In this document: positions 44,155 to 54,399 of the stretch, piece by piece
How the letters are laid out: each line of letters starts with the position of its first letter
How positions within the stretch are numbered: the first letter of the stretch is position 1
From: Corynebacterium suicordis DSM 45110
Lineage (GTDB): Bacteria; Actinomycetota; Actinomycetes; Mycobacteriales; Mycobacteriaceae
DNA length: 64,000 nt
Direction: 5' to 3'
NCBI RefSeq assembly: GCF_015351405.1
Contig: NZ_JADKMY010000001.1
Span: 1,240,001 to 1,304,000 of the forward strand
The notes under the pieces: model-generated
Seen by the model: only the letters and a program-made list of their open reading frames with translations
Databases searched by the model: none
Told to the model about the DNA's origin: nothing
Translations under genes and position numbers: made by a program

Positions 44155-47100
44155 ATGCTTACTCAAGAATTCTCCCAGGCTTCCCCGGATCACCCATTCC
44201 TCCAGGCCATGCAGCGCCGCGTCCTCATTGGCGATGGCGCCATGGGCACCCAGTTGCAGGATGTGGAGCTCGATCTGGATCGTGACTTCCTGGGTCTCGA
44301 GGGTTGTAATGAGATCCTGAATGACACCCGCCCCGATGTGCTGCGGGATATTCACCGCAGGTACTTCGAGGCCGGTGCCGATCTCGTGGAAACCAACACT
44401 TTCGGCTGTAACCTGCCTAACTTGGCGGATTACGATATCCAGGATCGCATCGAAGAGCTGGCCTTCAAGGGCACGGCCATTGCGCGCGAAGTGGCCGATG
44501 AAATGGGCCCGTCAGCGGACGGAACTCCCCGGTTTGTGGTCGGTTCCATCGGCCCGGGTACCAAGCTGCCTTCCTTGGGACATGCGCCGTACACGGATCT
44601 GCGCGATGCCTACGTGGAATGTGTCCGCGGCATGGTCAAGGCTGGAGCGGACGCGCTGCTCATTGAGACCTGTCAGGATTTGCTGCAGGTCAAGGCCGCT
44701 GTTCTGGGCGCGAAGCTGGCCTTTGAAGAACTGGGCACGGCAATTCCCATCGTGGTCCACGTCACCGTGGAGACCACCGGCACCATGCTGCTCGGCTCGG
44801 AAATCGGCGCAGCACTCGCGGCGCTGGAGCCACTGGGCATCGACATGATCGGCATGAACTGTGCCACCGGCCCCGAAGAAATGAACGAGCACCTGCGTTA
44901 CCTCTCGCAGAACACCACGCTGCCCGTTTCCGTGATGCCCAATGCCGGTCTGCCCGTGCTGGGCGCCAACGGTGCTGAATACCCGCTGACAGCTCCCGAG
45001 CTGGGGACTGCGTTGCGCGGATTTGTGCAGGACTACGGCCTTTCCATGGTGGGCGGTTGCTGTGGCACCACGCCGGAGCACATCTCTGCGGTGCGCGATG
45101 CCGTGCTGGGGGATGGGGAAGGCCTTGAGCCCGCTGTGCAGGCCGAGCGCCACCCGCAGCACAACAACTTCGTCGCCTCTCTTTACCAGGCCATGCCACT
45201 GACCCAGGAAACTGGCGTAACCATGATTGGCGAACGAACAAACGCCAATGGATCCAAGGCATTCCGCGAGGCCATGCTGTCCGGGGACCTGGAGAAGTGC
45301 CTGGAGATCGCCAAAGACCAGGTGCGCGATGGTGCTCACCTGGTTGACCTCTGTATTGACTACGTGGGCCGCGATGGTGTGGATGACATGGCGACCCTGG
45401 CCGCCCTCATGGCTACTAACTCCACCCTGCCGGTGATGATCGACTCCACCGAACCCGCCGTGATCCGCGCTGGACTGGAGCACCTCGGTGGCCGCAGCGC
45501 GGTGAACTCCGTGAACTTCGAGGACGGCGATGGGCCAGATTCCCGCTATCAGCAGATCATGCGCCTGGCCAAGCAACACGGCGCGGCCGTGGTCGCCCTG
45601 ACCATTGATGAAGAGGGACAGGCTCGTACCTGCGAGAAGAAGGTGGAGATCGCCGAGCGTCTCATCGCGGATATCACCGGTTCCTGGGGAGTGCCGGAAG
45701 AAGACATCATCGTGGACTGCCTCACGTTCCCCATCTCCACCGGGCAGGAGGAGACCCGCAGGGATGGAATTGAAACCATCGCGGCCATCCGGGAGCTGAA
45801 AAAGCGCCACCCCAAGATCCACACCACGCTGGGCCTTTCCAATATTTCCTTCGGTTTGAACCCCGCTGCCCGCCAGGTACTCAACTCCGTGTTCCTCAAT
45901 GAGTGCGTGGAGGCGGGCCTGGATACGGCCATCGCCCACAGCTCGAAGATCGTTCCCATGAACCGGATCGATGAAGAGCAACGCCAGGTCGCGCTGGATA
46001 TGGTTTATGACCGCAGGCGCGAAGACTATGACCCGCTGCAGGTCTTCATGCAGCTGTTCGAGGGGGTCAGTGCGGCGTCGGCAAAAAATGAGCGCGCGGA
46101 GAAGCTGGCCGCATTGCCACTGCTGGAGCGCCTGGCCCAGCGCATCATCGACGGCGACCGCAACGGCCTGACCAATGACCTCGATGAGGCCATGCAGGAC
46201 AAAGATCCCGTGGCGATCATCAATGAAGACCTGCTGGCGGGCATGAAGACCGTGGGCGATCTGTTCGGCTCCGGGCAAATGCAGCTGCCTTTCGTGCTGC
46301 AATCAGCCGAGACGATGAAGGCCGCGGTGGCTCACCTGGAGCCACACATGGAAGCGGTGGCTGAGGGGCAATCCAGCTCCAAGGGCAAGATGGTGATCGC
46401 CACGGTGAAGGGCGATGTGCACGATATCGGCAAGAACCTGGTGGACATCATCCTCTCCAATAACGGTTATGAAGTGGTGAATATCGGCATCAAGCAGCCG
46501 ATCAGCAACATCCTTGCAGCCACCGAGGAGCACAACGCGGACGTCATCGGCATGTCCGGGCTGCTGGTGAAATCCACGGTGATCATGAAGGAGAACCTGG
46601 AGGAGCTAAACCGCCTGGGCAAGTCTCATATCCCGGTGATGCTCGGTGGTGCTGCGCTGACCAGGCCTTATGTGGAGGATGACCTCAGCGAGGTTTACGA
46701 AGGCGATGTGTACTACTCCAAGGATGCCTTCGAGGCGCTTTCTACCCTGAGCGGAATCATGGCCGGGTTGCGTGGCGAGCACACTGAGGAATCCGAGGCT
46801 GCGCTCAAGAAGAAGGAGGAGCGCCGCGCTCGCCGTGAGCGTTCCAAGGCTATCGCGGAAAAGCGCAAGGCCGAAGCCGTTCCCGTGGAGGTGCCGGAGC
46901 GCTCGGACGTCGCAGCTGACGTACCCGTGGCCACCCCTCCGTTCTGGGGTACGCGCATCGTCAAGGGCCTCAGCCTGCAGGAATACCTGCCTTTCCTGGA
47001 CGAGCGCGCCTTGTTCCGCGGCCAGTGGGGCCTGCAGGCCAGCCGCGGTGAGGGCGGGCCAACCTACGAAGAGCTGGTGGAGACCGAGGGCAAGCCCCGA

Positions 47101-47790
47101 TTGCGTGCGTTGCTGGACACCCTGAAATCTCAGGGTGTGCTGGATCATGCGGCCGTGGTGTACGGCTATTTCCCCGCCGTTTCGGAAGGCGATACCGTTC
47201 ATATTTTGCCGACGCCGCCATCCGGCGAACAGCCAGACCCCACAGCCGAGCCCGTGGCCAGCTTCACTTTCCCACGCCAGCAGCGTGGCCGCTTCCTCAA
47301 TATCGCGGACTTTGTGCGCTCCCGCGAGCTCGCAGTGGAGCGCGGCCAGGTTGATGTGTGGCCGTTCCAGCTGGTCACCATGGGTGCACCAATCGCGGAT
47401 TACGCCAATGAGCTCTTTGCCAAGGATTCCTATCGCGAATACCTCGAGGTGCACGGGGCGGGTGTGCAGCTCACGGAAGCGCTGGCCGAGTACTGGCACG
47501 CGCGCATCCGCAGCGAGCTGGTGCTGGATGAAGGCGAAGCCAAGGGGCGCCAGGTCAGCGCAGAGGATGCCGATAACACCGAGGAGTTCTTCGACCTGAA
47601 GTACCGCGGCGCGCGCTTCAGCTTCGGTTATGGTTCCTGCCCGGATATGGAAGACCGCATCAAGCTGGTGGAGCTGCTGGAGCCAGAGCGGATCGGGGTG
47701 GTACTTTCCGAGGAATTGCAGCTGCACCCAGAGCAATCCACGGACGCGTTTGTGCTGTACCACCCAGAGGCGAAGTACTTCAACGTCTAA
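44155..47790 (+). CDS. metH: Cobalamin-dependent methionine synthase
   Basis: Transfers a methyl group from methyltetrahydrofolate to homocysteine through bound cobalamin. 1211 residues with the full module set: homocysteine domain with zinc cysteines near 235 (GMNCATGPEE) and 302-303 (GGCCGTTPEH), pterin domain (from about 345), cap, B12 domain with the axial histidine motif DVHDIGK near 753, and a C-terminal activation domain ending in GYGSCPDMEDR. A Lys/Arg/Glu-rich linker lies at 880-910. No cobalamin riboswitch precedes it; only 48 bases separate it from the previous gene and TAAGCT lies nine bases before the ATG. Matches Rv2124c. Confidence 0.96.
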   Translation: MLTQEFSQASPDHPFLQAMQRRVLIGDGAMGTQLQDVELDLDRDFLGLEGCNEILNDTRPDVLRDIHRRYFEAGADLVETNTFGCNLPNLADYDIQDRIEELAFKGTAIAREVADEMGPSADGTPRFVVGSIGPGTKLPSLGHAPYTDLRDAYVECVRGMVKAGADALLIETCQDLLQVKAAVLGAKLAFEELGTAIPIVVHVTVETTGTMLLGSEIGAALAALEPLGIDMIGMNCATGPEEMNEHLRYLSQNTTLPVSVMPNAGLPVLGANGAEYPLTAPELGTALRGFVQDYGLSMVGGCCGTTPEHISAVRDAVLGDGEGLEPAVQAERHPQHNNFVASLYQAMPLTQETGVTMIGERTNANGSKAFREAMLSGDLEKCLEIAKDQVRDGAHLVDLCIDYVGRDGVDDMATLAALMATNSTLPVMIDSTEPAVIRAGLEHLGGRSAVNSVNFEDGDGPDSRYQQIMRLAKQHGAAVVALTIDEEGQARTCEKKVEIAERLIADITGSWGVPEEDIIVDCLTFPISTGQEETRRDGIETIAAIRELKKRHPKIHTTLGLSNISFGLNPAARQVLNSVFLNECVEAGLDTAIAHSSKIVPMNRIDEEQRQVALDMVYDRRREDYDPLQVFMQLFEGVSAASAKNERAEKLAALPLLERLAQRIIDGDRNGLTNDLDEAMQDKDPVAIINEDLLAGMKTVGDLFGSGQMQLPFVLQSAETMKAAVAHLEPHMEAVAEGQSSSKGKMVIATVKGDVHDIGKNLVDIILSNNGYEVVNIGIKQPISNILAATEEHNADVIGMSGLLVKSTVIMKENLEELNRLGKSHIPVMLGGAALTRPYVEDDLSEVYEGDVYYSKDAFEALSTLSGIMAGLRGEHTEESEAALKKKEERRARRERSKAIAEKRKAEAVPVEVPERSDVAADVPVATPPFWGTRIVKGLSLQEYLPFLDERALFRGQWGLQASRGEGGPTYEELVETEGKPRLRALLDTLKSQGVLDHAAVVYGYFPAVSEGDTVHILPTPPSGEQPDPTAEPVASFTFPRQQRGRFLNIADFVRSRELAVERGQVDVWPFQLVTMGAPIADYANELFAKDSYREYLEVHGAGVQLTEALAEYWHARIRSELVLDEGEAKGRQVSAEDADNTEEFFDLKYRGARFSFGYGSCPDMEDRIKLVELLEPERIGVVLSEELQLHPEQSTDAFVLYHPEAKYFNV

Positions 47791-48710
47791 CTGGCGGGTG
47801 CCAGCATGATCGCCTGGGTCACGGCACCGATGGGGCCGGAGGTGTCATAGATCCGGGCAATGGTGGTGCCAATACCATCTGGCCCGTGATTGGCCTCCGC
47901 CACGATCCCCGTCCATTCGCCCACGGGCAAGCGGTGGAGATTCACGGACATTTCCACGTTCATGTACGTCCATTCCTGCACACTCAGCAGTTGTGGATTC
48001 AGTCCGTTCGCGATATCCACAATCTTCATCAGCTGAGTCCACGGGGTGTCAATGTAACCCGCCATGGTGGGGAAAGTGCTGCGTGCCCAATACGCAAACG
48101 CGTTACCCTGCGCGAAGCCAGGTTGCTTTTCGGGGAGGTCAACCTGGATCACATCGATGGAATCGATGTATCCACTGCTCCAGTGCTCGAGCCACTGCGT
48201 GGCGGGGCGGCCTTTCTCTGGCCCGGGGATCTTTTCCGCCACCGAGCGCTCCACCGCGGTGGTATCACTGCCGATCAGCCACCATCCCCGGCCGCGGATA
48301 CATTCCCGGCCATTCGCATCAGTGACGATGGCTTCCAGAAGACTAATGCGCTTGCCCGGACGAATCACGGTGGTGCGTCCTTGGAGAGCTCCCAACGGGA
48401 CTGCCCCGAGTAGATCAACTGAGATCCGGGCGAATCGCCCGCGGGTGGGATCCAGACCAGCTTCCTGCGCACCTGCTTCCAAAAGGAAAGCGATGAGTGC
48501 TGCCGGGGGAGAACCGTGCTGAAAACCCTCGCCCCAGGGGCTGGCGGTCAGCTCCGTGGCCGTGAAATCCCAGGTAGTCGCGGCCTCGCCTGCTGCGCTC
48601 TGCGCTTCAGCAGCGGTCGAACCAGCAGCAGGCTCAGCGCGATCAAGCTTGAAGTAACTCGTCGCGGAATCCCGAGTTTCCTCGCTAGTGCCAGATGTGT
48701 TCTGCGTCAT
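47787..48710 (-). CDS. Acyl-CoA thioesterase-like protein (hotdog fold)
   Basis: 307 residues from ATG 48710, which has an ideal AAGGAGGAATT upstream; the longer frame to 48773 is unlikely. The sequence shows two hotdog-like halves: [20 protein letters not shown] with [15 protein letters not shown], and [16 protein letters not shown] with [19 protein letters not shown]. This is the TesB-like thioesterase family that hydrolyses acyl-CoA; substrate unknown. Its stop shares bases with the metH stop, so the two genes overlap tail to tail by four bases. Confidence 0.82.
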   Translation of the reverse strand: MTQNTSGTSEETRDSATSYFKLDRAEPAAGSTAAEAQSAAGEAATTWDFTATELTASPWGEGFQHGSPPAALIAFLLEAGAQEAGLDPTRGRFARISVDLLGAVPLGALQGRTTVIRPGKRISLLEAIVTDANGRECIRGRGWWLIGSDTTAVERSVAEKIPGPEKGRPATQWLEHWSSGYIDSIDVIQVDLPEKQPGFAQGNAFAYWARSTFPTMAGYIDTPWTQLMKIVDIANGLNPQLLSVQEWTYMNVEMSVNLHRLPVGEWTGIVAEANHGPDGIGTTIARIYDTSGPIGAVTQAIMLAPAS

Positions 48711-48788
48711 AATTCCTCCTTGGCTCACACTGTACGGGCGAGGGCTCTGCTGCGAGGAAAGAAACGGTGCCATAGGGTTAGCTGCATC

Positions 48789-49793
48789 ATGAAAGCAATT
48801 CTGTGGGATATGGACGGCACGCTAGTTAACACCGAGCACCTGTGGGGGCAAGCCACCTACGGGATGGGGGAGAAGATGGGCCGCCCCTTGACCGCGGAGG
48901 TTCGAGCGCAAACCGTGGGCGGTACGTTGTCGGACACCATCCGCACCTGCGCCGCTTGGGCCGGATTAGATATCAACGATGCGATGATTGCGCACTGGAA
49001 GCAGTTCATGATCAGCACCATGGAAGAGCTCTTGAGCGGGGAATTGGAGTTCCGCCCAGGAGTCCCACAGCTCATCGCGGAAGCCAAAGCCGCCGGGATC
49101 CCCATGGCCCTGGTCACCAACACCACCCGCCACCTCACCGATATCGCTCTGCAGTCCATGTACCGCACCTTGGGGGAGGATTGCTTCGCATTCACCCTGT
49201 GCGGAGATGAAGTCCCGACTGGTAAACCAGCTCCGGATATCTACGTGGAGGCGTCGGCCCGCATGAAAACAGAGCCGGATCAGTGTTTGGTGGTGGAGGA
49301 TTCCACAGCGGGTATGAACAGCGCGTTCACCGCGGGTTGTCGCGTTCTGGGTGTGCCACTGGAGCCGGGAATCATCGTGCCAGAGGCGGTCACGGAGCTT
49401 TCTGAGATCCGCCCGGGAAGGCAAGACCTGGGTGGCTTCCAGCTCGAGGACCTGCGGGAGATCTATGAAGTCTTGGGGCAACGGCCACCTCGGAGCAATC
49501 CTCGTGAGATAATGAGCGATGTGAATGAGCCCAAGAACTTCGATTCCCTCTTTGCCGAACTGCGACAGAAGGCTGAACAGCGCCCGGAAGGTTCCGGCAC
49601 CGTGCAGGCGCTGGATGCCGGTGTGCATTTCCAGGGCAAGAAGATCGTGGAGGAAGCCGGAGAGGTTTGGCTGGCCGCCGAGTACGAGTCCGATGAGGAA
49701 CTCGCCGGTGAGATTTCCCAGCTGATCTACTGGTTGCAGGTGGTCATGGTGGGTCGTGGCCTGACTCCCGAAGATATTTACCGGAATCTTTAA
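48789..49793 (+). CDS. hisE: HAD-family phosphatase fused in frame to phosphoribosyl-ATP pyrophosphatase (HisE)
   Basis: One uninterrupted frame of 334 residues from ATG 48789. Residues 1-235 are a HAD phosphatase: [14 protein letters not shown] (nucleophile), [18 protein letters not shown] and VVEDSTAGM. Residues 242-334 are a complete HisE ([50 protein letters not shown]), the second step of histidine synthesis. No stop separates them; the usual HisE start is the in-frame ATG 49512, which has only a weak GTGAGATA upstream. HisE may be made as a fusion, separately, or both. A sequencing error cannot be ruled out. hisG follows. Confidence 0.88.
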   Translation: MKAILWDMDGTLVNTEHLWGQATYGMGEKMGRPLTAEVRAQTVGGTLSDTIRTCAAWAGLDINDAMIAHWKQFMISTMEELLSGELEFRPGVPQLIAEAKAAGIPMALVTNTTRHLTDIALQSMYRTLGEDCFAFTLCGDEVPTGKPAPDIYVEASARMKTEPDQCLVVEDSTAGMNSAFTAGCRVLGVPLEPGIIVPEAVTELSEIRPGRQDLGGFQLEDLREIYEVLGQRPPRSNPREIMSDVNEPKNFDSLFAELRQKAEQRPEGSGTVQALDAGVHFQGKKIVEEAGEVWLAAEYESDEELAGEISQLIYWLQVVMVGRGLTPEDIYRNL

Positions 49794-49914
49794 ACCGCAC
49801 TTTTAGCCTGAGGACTTTTAGACTCGGGCCTTAACTTTCCCACCAGCCCACAGTCCACTTCCCGCGAGGTGCCGCCCCACTCCAGCCCTCGCCCTCCCGC
49901 AAAGGAAATTCATC

Positions 49915-50760
49915 GTGCTTCGCGTCGCCGTTCCAAACAAGGGTTCTCTCTCCGAAACCGCCACCGAGATCCTCAAAGAGGCAGGCTATGCCACCCGCGG
50001 AGATTCCAAGTCCCTGACGGTGGAGGACAAGGCCAACGGGGTGGAGTTCTACTTCCTGCGCCCGAAGGACATCGCGATCTACGTGGCTTCCGGCCACTTG
50101 GACATGGGCATCACCGGCCGTGACCTGGCCGCCGACACCCGCGAAGAGGTCCAGGAGCTGCTGGAATTGGGCTTCGGAGATTCCACCTTCCGCTACGCTG
50201 CGCCACAGGAGCAGGAGTGGAGCATCGAGTCTTTGCAGGGCAAGCGCATCGCCACCAGCTACCCGAATCTGGTGCGCCGCGATCTCAACGAGCGGGGGAT
50301 TTATGCCGAGGTCATCCGCCTGGACGGCGCCGTGGAAATCTCCATCCGTCTTGGCGTGGCTGATGCCATCGCCGATGTGGTGTCCACCGGTCGCACTTTG
50401 CGCCAGCAGGGACTCAAGCCTTTCGGTGAGGCACTGATCACTTCCGAGGCCGTCATCATCGGCCGCGTTAACCACGAGGTCACTCCAGAGCAGCAGGTGC
50501 TGATCAAGCGCATTGAGGGCATCCTGCACGCCCGCAATTACGTGATGCTGGATTACAACGTGTCCCGGGCCAACCTGGATGCTTGCGCCGCCACCACCCC
50601 GGGTCTGTCCGCGCCGACCGTTTCGCCGCTGGCCAATGCCGATTGGGTGGCCGTGCGCGCGATGGTTCCCCGCGAGGATGCCAACTCTCTGATGGATTCC
50701 CTCTCCGCAATGGGTGCTGAGGCGATCCTGGCCAGCGACATTCGCATCGCCCGCATCTAG
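49915..50760 (+). CDS. hisG: ATP phosphoribosyltransferase (long form)
   Basis: First enzyme of histidine synthesis, joining ATP to PRPP and feedback-inhibited by histidine. 281 residues, the long hexameric form with a C-terminal regulatory ACT-like domain ([28 protein letters not shown]). The catalytic part has NKGSLSETA at the N-terminus, [13 protein letters not shown] and the PRPP loop [22 protein letters not shown]. The start codon reads GTG. It follows the HAD-HisE gene by 121 bases, in the order hisE-hisG found in mycobacteria. Confidence 0.96.
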   Translation: MLRVAVPNKGSLSETATEILKEAGYATRGDSKSLTVEDKANGVEFYFLRPKDIAIYVASGHLDMGITGRDLAADTREEVQELLELGFGDSTFRYAAPQEQEWSIESLQGKRIATSYPNLVRRDLNERGIYAEVIRLDGAVEISIRLGVADAIADVVSTGRTLRQQGLKPFGEALITSEAVIIGRVNHEVTPEQQVLIKRIEGILHARNYVMLDYNVSRANLDACAATTPGLSAPTVSPLANADWVAVRAMVPREDANSLMDSLSAMGAEAILASDIRIARI

Positions 50761-50782
50761 GTTCTTCTTTTCCTTCTTTTTC

Positions 50783-50814
50783 GACGCCCAGCTTTTCCCA
50801 GTGGGCGTCTTTCT
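50783..50814 (+). terminator. hisG terminator
   Basis: GACGCCCA (50783-50790) pairs with TGGGCGTC (50802-50809), followed by TTTCTC. The 5' arm is also a copy of the recurring GGCGTCG motif with its T-rich flank. Confidence 0.75.
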
Positions 50815-50936
50815 CATATCCCCCCAATGTCCGGAATGGGCATTTTCGTTAGGGTGGGGAACTGCGAGATGTTTTGACCCTCAAAGACTCCCTCCCAGCA
50901 GATGCTGAGCCAACAGATACTTAGAAGGATGTGCCA

Positions 50937-52484
50937 TTGACCATGGAGAACACTCCCAAGCCCTCACCTCAATCTGAATCCGCCGCTACCGGCCACGTTG
51001 TCCACTCCACGGACATCATCACCAACGCGGAGACCCACTCCATTAAGGCTCGTGAAGCCACCACCTTCCGTCAGGAAGAAGATCTTCTGGGAGAAATGGA
51101 CGTTCCAATGAACGCCTACTACGGCGTGCACACGTTGCGCGCCGTGGATAACTTCCAAATCTCTCGTACCAGCATCAACCAGATCCCGGAGTTCATTCGT
51201 GGTCTGGTCATGGTGAAGAAGGCTGCGGCCATCGCGAACTCCGAGATTGGCGTGCTGGAGCAGGAGAAGGCAGATGCCATCATCTGGGCCTGCGATCAGA
51301 TGCTGGAAAACCACATCGCGATGGATCAGTTCCCCATCGATGTGTTCCAGGGCGGTGCGGGTACCTCCACGAACATGAACGCCAACGAGGTCATTGCAAA
51401 CCTTGCACTGGAGCACCTCGGATACCCCAAGGGTACCTATGACGTGATCAACCCCAATGACCACGTGAACATGTCTCAGTCCACCAATGACGCGTACCCC
51501 ACCGGATTCCGTCTGGGCCTGCACTTCGCCCTGGACCAGCTGATCAAGCACCTGGATGCCCTCGAGCGCGCATTTGATGCAAAGGGCCGGGAGTTTGGAA
51601 ACATTCTGAAGATGGGTCGCACCCAGCTGCAGGATGCGGTGCCGATGTCCGTGGGCCAGGAGTTCAAGGCATTTGCCCACAACATCGCTGAGGAGCGCCT
51701 GCAGCTGGAGCGCGCGCAGGCTCAGCTGCGTGAGGTCAACATGGGTGGCACCGCAATCGGTACCGGTGTGAACACCCCTCCCGGATACCAGGAAGCCGTC
51801 ACCCGCGCACTTTCCGAGGTCAGCGAGCTGGAAATCCTTCCTGCCCGCGATCTCATCGAGGCCACCAGCGACTGTGGCGCCTATGTTTCTGCCCACGCAG
51901 CCGTCAAGCGCGTGGCCATGAAGCTCTCGAAGATCAGCAATGACCTCCGCCTGCTGTCCTCCGGCCCTCGCGCCGGCTACAACGAGATCAACCTGCCCCC
52001 ACGCCAGGCTGGTTCTTCGATCATGCCGGCAAAGGTCAACCCGGTGATCCCGGAAGTGGTCAACCAGATCTGTTTCAAGGTCTTCGGTAACGACGTCACC
52101 GTCACCATGGCCGCAGAAGCCGGTCAGCTGCAGCTCAACGTGATGGAACCTGTCATCGCGCAGTGCGTGTTTGAATCGGTTCGTTTCCTGGCTCGCGCCT
52201 GCAACACCTTGCGCACGCTGTGCGTGGTGGGCATCACGGTCAACAAGGATGTCACCACGGAGTACGTGAACAACTCCATCGGCATCATCACCTACCTCAA
52301 CCCACTCATCGGACACCACAATGGTGACCTGATCGGTAAGGAAGCAGCCGCCACCGGCAAATCAGTGCGTGAACTGGTGCTGGAAAAGGGACTGCTGGAT
52401 GAAGAGACGGTGGATAAGGTTCTCTCCCCAGAAAACCTGCTCAACCCCACCTACCAGGGCGAAATTCTCAAGAAGAAGGACTAG
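50937..52484 (+). CDS. aspA: Aspartate ammonia-lyase
   Basis: Cleaves aspartate to fumarate and ammonia. 515 residues from TTG 50937, placed six bases after AGAAGGAT; GTG 50931 and ATG 50943 are alternatives. The fumarase/aspartase signature [11 protein letters not shown] is intact and preceded by [33 protein letters not shown] and [14 protein letters not shown] are the other two conserved regions. The first 40 residues are a polar, probably disordered extension as in C. glutamicum AspA. hisG-aspA adjacency also occurs in C. glutamicum. Confidence 0.94.
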   Translation: MTMENTPKPSPQSESAATGHVVHSTDIITNAETHSIKAREATTFRQEEDLLGEMDVPMNAYYGVHTLRAVDNFQISRTSINQIPEFIRGLVMVKKAAAIANSEIGVLEQEKADAIIWACDQMLENHIAMDQFPIDVFQGGAGTSTNMNANEVIANLALEHLGYPKGTYDVINPNDHVNMSQSTNDAYPTGFRLGLHFALDQLIKHLDALERAFDAKGREFGNILKMGRTQLQDAVPMSVGQEFKAFAHNIAEERLQLERAQAQLREVNMGGTAIGTGVNTPPGYQEAVTRALSEVSELEILPARDLIEATSDCGAYVSAHAAVKRVAMKLSKISNDLRLLSSGPRAGYNEINLPPRQAGSSIMPAKVNPVIPEVVNQICFKVFGNDVTVTMAAEAGQLQLNVMEPVIAQCVFESVRFLARACNTLRTLCVVGITVNKDVTTEYVNNSIGIITYLNPLIGHHNGDLIGKEAAATGKSVRELVLEKGLLDEETVDKVLSPENLLNPTYQGEILKKKD

Positions 52485-52562
52485 CTTCCAGAACTGGCAT
52501 CCGGATCCAGAACAGGATCCGGCGCCAAACCCCAACGCACCAGGCTCACCACAGAACCCCGC

Positions 52563-53387
52563 TCAGATCCCCGCCACTTTCTCGGCGGGGTATTCCGGCG
52601 GGGTTCCGCCGAATGCGGGGCAAATGGACTGATGGTTGCACCAATCGCACAGCTTGGAGGTGCGTGGGGCGAACTCGCCGGAGCGCACATCCCGCAGGAT
52701 CCGCTCCCATAACTGGCCCAGGTCCCGCTCAAAGTAGTTCAACTCCGCTGGCCCGGGAGTCAAAACCATATCGTCGGAGACCTTGAGATACATCAAGCGC
52801 AGCTGCGCCGGGATGTGATCAAACATCCGCCACCACACCAGGGCGTAGAACAGCATCTGGAACTTGGCCTGTTCCGAGAAACGAGGGATGGGCTTTTTCC
52901 CCGTTTTGTAGTCCACCACCCGAACTTCTCCGGTGGGTGCCACGTCCACGCGGTCGATGAACCCGCGGACGGGAACGCCGTTGGGCAACACGGTATCCAC
53001 GTACATTTCGCACTCGTGGGCGTCGAATCCCATGGGATTTTCCATGGAGAAATACCCTTTGACCAGGCTGCGGGCCTCGATGAGGAAATCGCGGGTGGCT
53101 TCCTCCGGCACCAGCTCCGTTAATTCGGCATCCTCCGCACACATCTTTTCCCATTCGGGCGTGAGCATCTTCACGGCCGCGGGATAGGTGCGCTCGGTGC
53201 GCTCCAACTTGTGCAGGTTCTCCAGCACGGCATGCACCAACGTGCCCTTGACCTGGGCAATCGTCTTGGGCTCGGGGAGCTTATCGATGGCCCGGAGGCG
53301 ATACAGCAACGGGCATTGCTTGTAATCGCCTGCGCGAGAGGGGGAGAGCGCCAGCTTCAATGGGGCAGGGGAGGATGAGGAAGTCAC
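52563..53387 (-). CDS. RecB-family exonuclease (PD-(D/E)XK, Cas4-like)
   Basis: 274 residues. Nuclease core: SPSRAGDYKQCPLLYRLRAID, GTLVHAVLENLH, RGFIDRVDV (Asp) and EVRVVDYKTGK (Asp-x-Lys motif). The C-terminal CDWCNHQSICPAFGG carries cysteines that, with Cys near residue 22, form the Fe-S cluster site of AddB/Cas4-like nucleases. There are no cas genes or CRISPR nearby, so this is a housekeeping repair-type nuclease; position matches Rv2119. It diverges from trmI. Confidence 0.9.
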   Translation of the reverse strand: MTSSSSPAPLKLALSPSRAGDYKQCPLLYRLRAIDKLPEPKTIAQVKGTLVHAVLENLHKLERTERTYPAAVKMLTPEWEKMCAEDAELTELVPEEATRDFLIEARSLVKGYFSMENPMGFDAHECEMYVDTVLPNGVPVRGFIDRVDVAPTGEVRVVDYKTGKKPIPRFSEQAKFQMLFYALVWWRMFDHIPAQLRLMYLKVSDDMVLTPGPAELNYFERDLGQLWERILRDVRSGEFAPRTSKLCDWCNHQSICPAFGGTPPEYPAEKVAGI

Positions 53388-53437
53388 GAGGTCCTTTCAA
53401 CGTGCAGCACCCGAGGTTCGTTGTCTCGGGCATACGT

Positions 53438-53443
53438 TAGTAT
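53438..53443 (+). promoter_or_regulatory. Candidate -10 box for trmI
   Basis: TAGTAT, six bases before the ATG at 53450, with TTGTCTCGGG upstream at 53421. No Shine-Dalgarno is seen, so a leaderless mRNA is likely. Confidence 0.45.
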
Positions 53444-53449
53444 TCTCGC

Positions 53450-54283
53450 ATGGCTTATTCAGGACCTTTCACTGCCGGCGACCGCGTGCAGCTCACGGAC
53501 GCTAAGCGCCGCCACTTCACCATCACTTTGGAGGAGGGCAAGAGCTTTTTCACCCACAAGGGTGAGATCAAGCATGATGACATCATCGGTAAGGATGAGG
53601 GCATCGTGGTGAAGTCCTCTGGTGCCGGCGAGTACCTGATTTTCCGTCACTTGCTGGTGGATCACGTGCTGTCCATGCCCCGCGGCGCTGCCGTGATCTA
53701 CCCCAAGGATGCAGCGCAGATCCTGGTAGAAGGCGATATTTTCCCCGGTGCCACCGTGTTGGAAGCCGGCGCAGGTTCTGGTGCAATGAGCATGTGGTTA
53801 CTGCGCGCTGTCGGCGAGCACGGCAAGCTCATCAGCTATGAGATCCGCGAGGATCACCTGGAGTACGCGCGGGATAATGTGGCCGATTACATGGGCGGTC
53901 ACCCCGATAACTGGGATCTGCGCTTGGGCGATCTCAATGAGGCCAGCAGAGAGGAAATTGGCCAGGTAGACCGCGTGCTGCTGGACATGCTGGCTCCGTG
54001 GGAGATGCTGGAGACGGTCAAGGACGTCCTTCTTCCCGGCGGCGTGTTCCTCACCTACGTGGCCACGGTTCCGCAGCTGATGAAGGTCATGGAAGGCATC
54101 CGCGAGACCAAGGCGTTCACTGAGCCCAAGGCCTGGGAATCCCTGGTCCGCGAATGGAAGGTGGAGGGGCTGGCGACTCGCCCGGAGCACCGCATGAATG
54201 CCCACACCGCATTCCTCATCTCTGCCCGTCGCCTCACCGATGGCGTGGTGGCACCGCGTCCACAGCGCCGCGCCCGCCGTTAA
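53450..54283 (+). CDS. trmI: tRNA (adenine-58-N1)-methyltransferase TrmI
   Basis: Class I methyltransferase that puts m1A at position 58 in the T loop of tRNAs, using S-adenosylmethionine. 277 residues: a small N-terminal beta domain (FTAGDRVQLTDAKRRHFTI), then the SAM-binding motif VLEAGAGSGAMSMWLL and the acidic loop YEIREDHLEYAR, the catalytic VDRVLLDMLAPWEML, and an Arg-rich C-terminus. The order trmI-arc-dop-pup is conserved in mycobacteria (Rv2118c onward). Confidence 0.94.
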   Translation: MAYSGPFTAGDRVQLTDAKRRHFTITLEEGKSFFTHKGEIKHDDIIGKDEGIVVKSSGAGEYLIFRHLLVDHVLSMPRGAAVIYPKDAAQILVEGDIFPGATVLEAGAGSGAMSMWLLRAVGEHGKLISYEIREDHLEYARDNVADYMGGHPDNWDLRLGDLNEASREEIGQVDRVLLDMLAPWEMLETVKDVLLPGGVFLTYVATVPQLMKVMEGIRETKAFTEPKAWESLVREWKVEGLATRPEHRMNAHTAFLISARRLTDGVVAPRPQRRARR

Positions 54284-54386
54284 ACGCAGCAACAGTGGCA
54301 ACGACGGCGTCAGGGGCAACGTTGTGAGGTGAGCGTTCCCTTATTTTTCGACGCCACCCATGACACTCCCGCCTATGCACCGGGCG

Positions 54387-54392
54387 TAAACT
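54387..54392 (+). promoter_or_regulatory. Candidate -10 box for arc
   Basis: TAAACT, seven bases before the ATG at 54400; no Shine-Dalgarno is visible. Confidence 0.4.
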
Positions 54393-54399
54393 GTAATCC

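Noticed and set aside
44512-46302. A 596-codon open frame antisense to metH
   Set aside because: Shadow of the MetH coding region with a Gln/His/Leu-rich translation and no recognisable domain.
52501-52522. CCGGATCC/GGATCCGG hairpin after aspA as a terminator
   Set aside because: The stem is perfect, but no T run follows on either strand, so termination is not supported.
52563-53387. Cas4 nuclease and CRISPR locus
   Set aside because: The nuclease resembles Cas4/AddB, but there are no repeats, spacers or other cas genes nearby, and the gene is syntenic with Rv2119.
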